A stretch of 5,215 nucleotides of DNA, from NCBI GenBank assembly GCA_016207865.1, contig JACQZD010000007.1, forward strand, positions 1 through 5,215, read 5' to 3'. Shown one piece after another: positions 4,813 through 5,215 of this stretch; the stretch's first letter is position 1, and each line of letters begins with the position of its first letter. A model generated the notes under the pieces. The model saw only the letters and a program-made list of their open reading frames with translations. It had not been told where the DNA came from and searched no databases. Origin of the DNA: Nitrospirota bacterium (GTDB taxonomy: Bacteria; Nitrospirota; Thermodesulfovibrionia; UBA6902; DSMQ01). The translations under genes were made by a program, and so were the position numbers.

Positions 4813-5081
4813 CGCAGCAACAAATGGATGAAATCGCCGGAGGAGATTATTGGAAAGATATTATCCTAAATTCCACCCTAACATTTGATAAGAAAGAAGA
4901 GAGAATTACAGAGTCATATATGAAACAAATGGGCAAGTTTTATTCAATAGTTTGCGAGTTTCCAATAAAAGAAAAGTATCATCACAAAATTCCTAAATAC
5001 AGGCTTATTTATGGGACTCGTCATGAAGATGGTATTTTACTAATGAATATATTATGTATAAAGCAAGAGAACAGTTTTTAA
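4809..5081 (+). CDS. Probable three-Cys-motif partner protein (TcmP), C-terminal fragment, frameshifted
   Basis: The 90-residue frame reads MDEIAGGDYWKDIILN (6-21), KKEERITESYMKQMGKFYSIVCEFPIKEK (29-57) and KYRLIYGTRHEDGILLMN (63-80). This resembles the C-terminal part of TcmP-like proteins, usually about 250-380 residues, found beside radical-SAM/Gp37-type three-Cys-motif proteins; their function is unproven. The N-terminal half is missing: an in-frame TGA at 4803-4805 precedes the ATG, and upstream DNA belongs to the HsdM-like ORF. After N80 (about position 5048) homology continues in another frame: ILCIKQENSF replaces the expected DIMYKARE, which is found from 5054. One missing base between 5048 and 5049 explains it. 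The ORF is therefore a doubly damaged remnant, or a sequencing error sits at 5048. The family call is tentative; relatedness across the frameshift is clearer. Confidence 0.5.
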   Translation: MTQQQMDEIAGGDYWKDIILNSTLTFDKKEERITESYMKQMGKFYSIVCEFPIKEKYHHKIPKYRLIYGTRHEDGILLMNILCIKQENSF

Positions 5082-5215
5082 ATAGCGAATTTGCCGATGA
5101 TAAGCTTTTTGATACACGCCCCTTGGAAGAGCAAAAAGACAATAGTGCCTTCACAAAAAGATTATATGAAATAGTAAAACAAAAAGAGCCGGTTTCCAGA
5201 AAAAAAGTAAAACTA
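5054..5215 (+). pseudogene. Frameshifted continuation of the TcmP-like gene, open to the right edge
   Basis: In the frame of position 5054 there are 54 uninterrupted codons to the window end: MYKAREQFLNSEF, then DDKLFDTRPLEEQKD and RLYEIVKQKEPVSRKK. This joins smoothly onto LLMN from the preceding ORF: restoring one G after 5048 gives LLMN-D-IMYKARE in a single frame. It is thus the downstream part of the same gene rather than a separate one, although its ATG at 5054 could be read as a start. The C-terminus lies beyond the window. Confidence 0.55.

Overview
The window looks like a chromosomal segment of an anaerobic, Gram-negative-type bacterium. The L,D-transpeptidase of the YcbB/LdtD type, GpsA and a LarB-LarC pair fit a diderm such as Nitrospirota or a deltaproteobacterial lineage. 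That placement is inferred from protein flavour and the many GTCATTCC-type palindromic repeats; no phylogenetic marker is present.

Layout. At 2-790 (minus strand) lies the N-terminal half of a secreted L,D-transpeptidase, running off the left edge. A divergent intergenic region (791-976) holds a 9-bp inverted repeat and a three-hairpin palindromic repeat (A). At 977-1966 is an intact gpsA (glycerol-3-phosphate dehydrogenase). The 261 bp from 1967 to 2227 is almost entirely palindromic repeat material (B, C and a fragment). At 2228-2962 is an intact larB. Immediately behind it is a short insert (about 2957-3395) with a four-helix-bundle gene of the 23S rRNA intervening-sequence-protein (IVP) family, bracketed by degenerate 7-bp repeats in inverted orientation. 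Directly behind the insert, at 3397-4251, is larC, which lacks about the first 110 residues of the family. At 4357-4812 is a lone N-terminal domain of a type I DNA methyltransferase (HsdM). It overlaps by 4 bp the C-terminal part of a probable three-Cys-motif partner protein (TcmP), which has a frameshift near 5048 and continues in another frame to the right edge.

How the genes fit together. LarB and LarC are the first and last enzymes of nickel-pincer nucleotide (NPN) cofactor synthesis. LarE and the usual client LarA are not in the window. The insert sits at the larB/larC boundary and appears to have replaced the 5' third of larC, so the pathway is probably damaged here unless another larC exists. 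Inside larC, at the linker between its two parts, is a four-copy GGGTCAG repeat. Gain or loss of one copy gives an immediate stop, so the site could act as an on/off switch, and its G-runs fit a G-quadruplex. The right end looks like the eroded edge of a defence or modification gene region.

The most interesting signals are the IVP gene with its heptad flanks, the heptad repeat in larC, and the two fused fragments at the right edge. Several are breaks in genes, so assembly or sequencing error must be excluded first.
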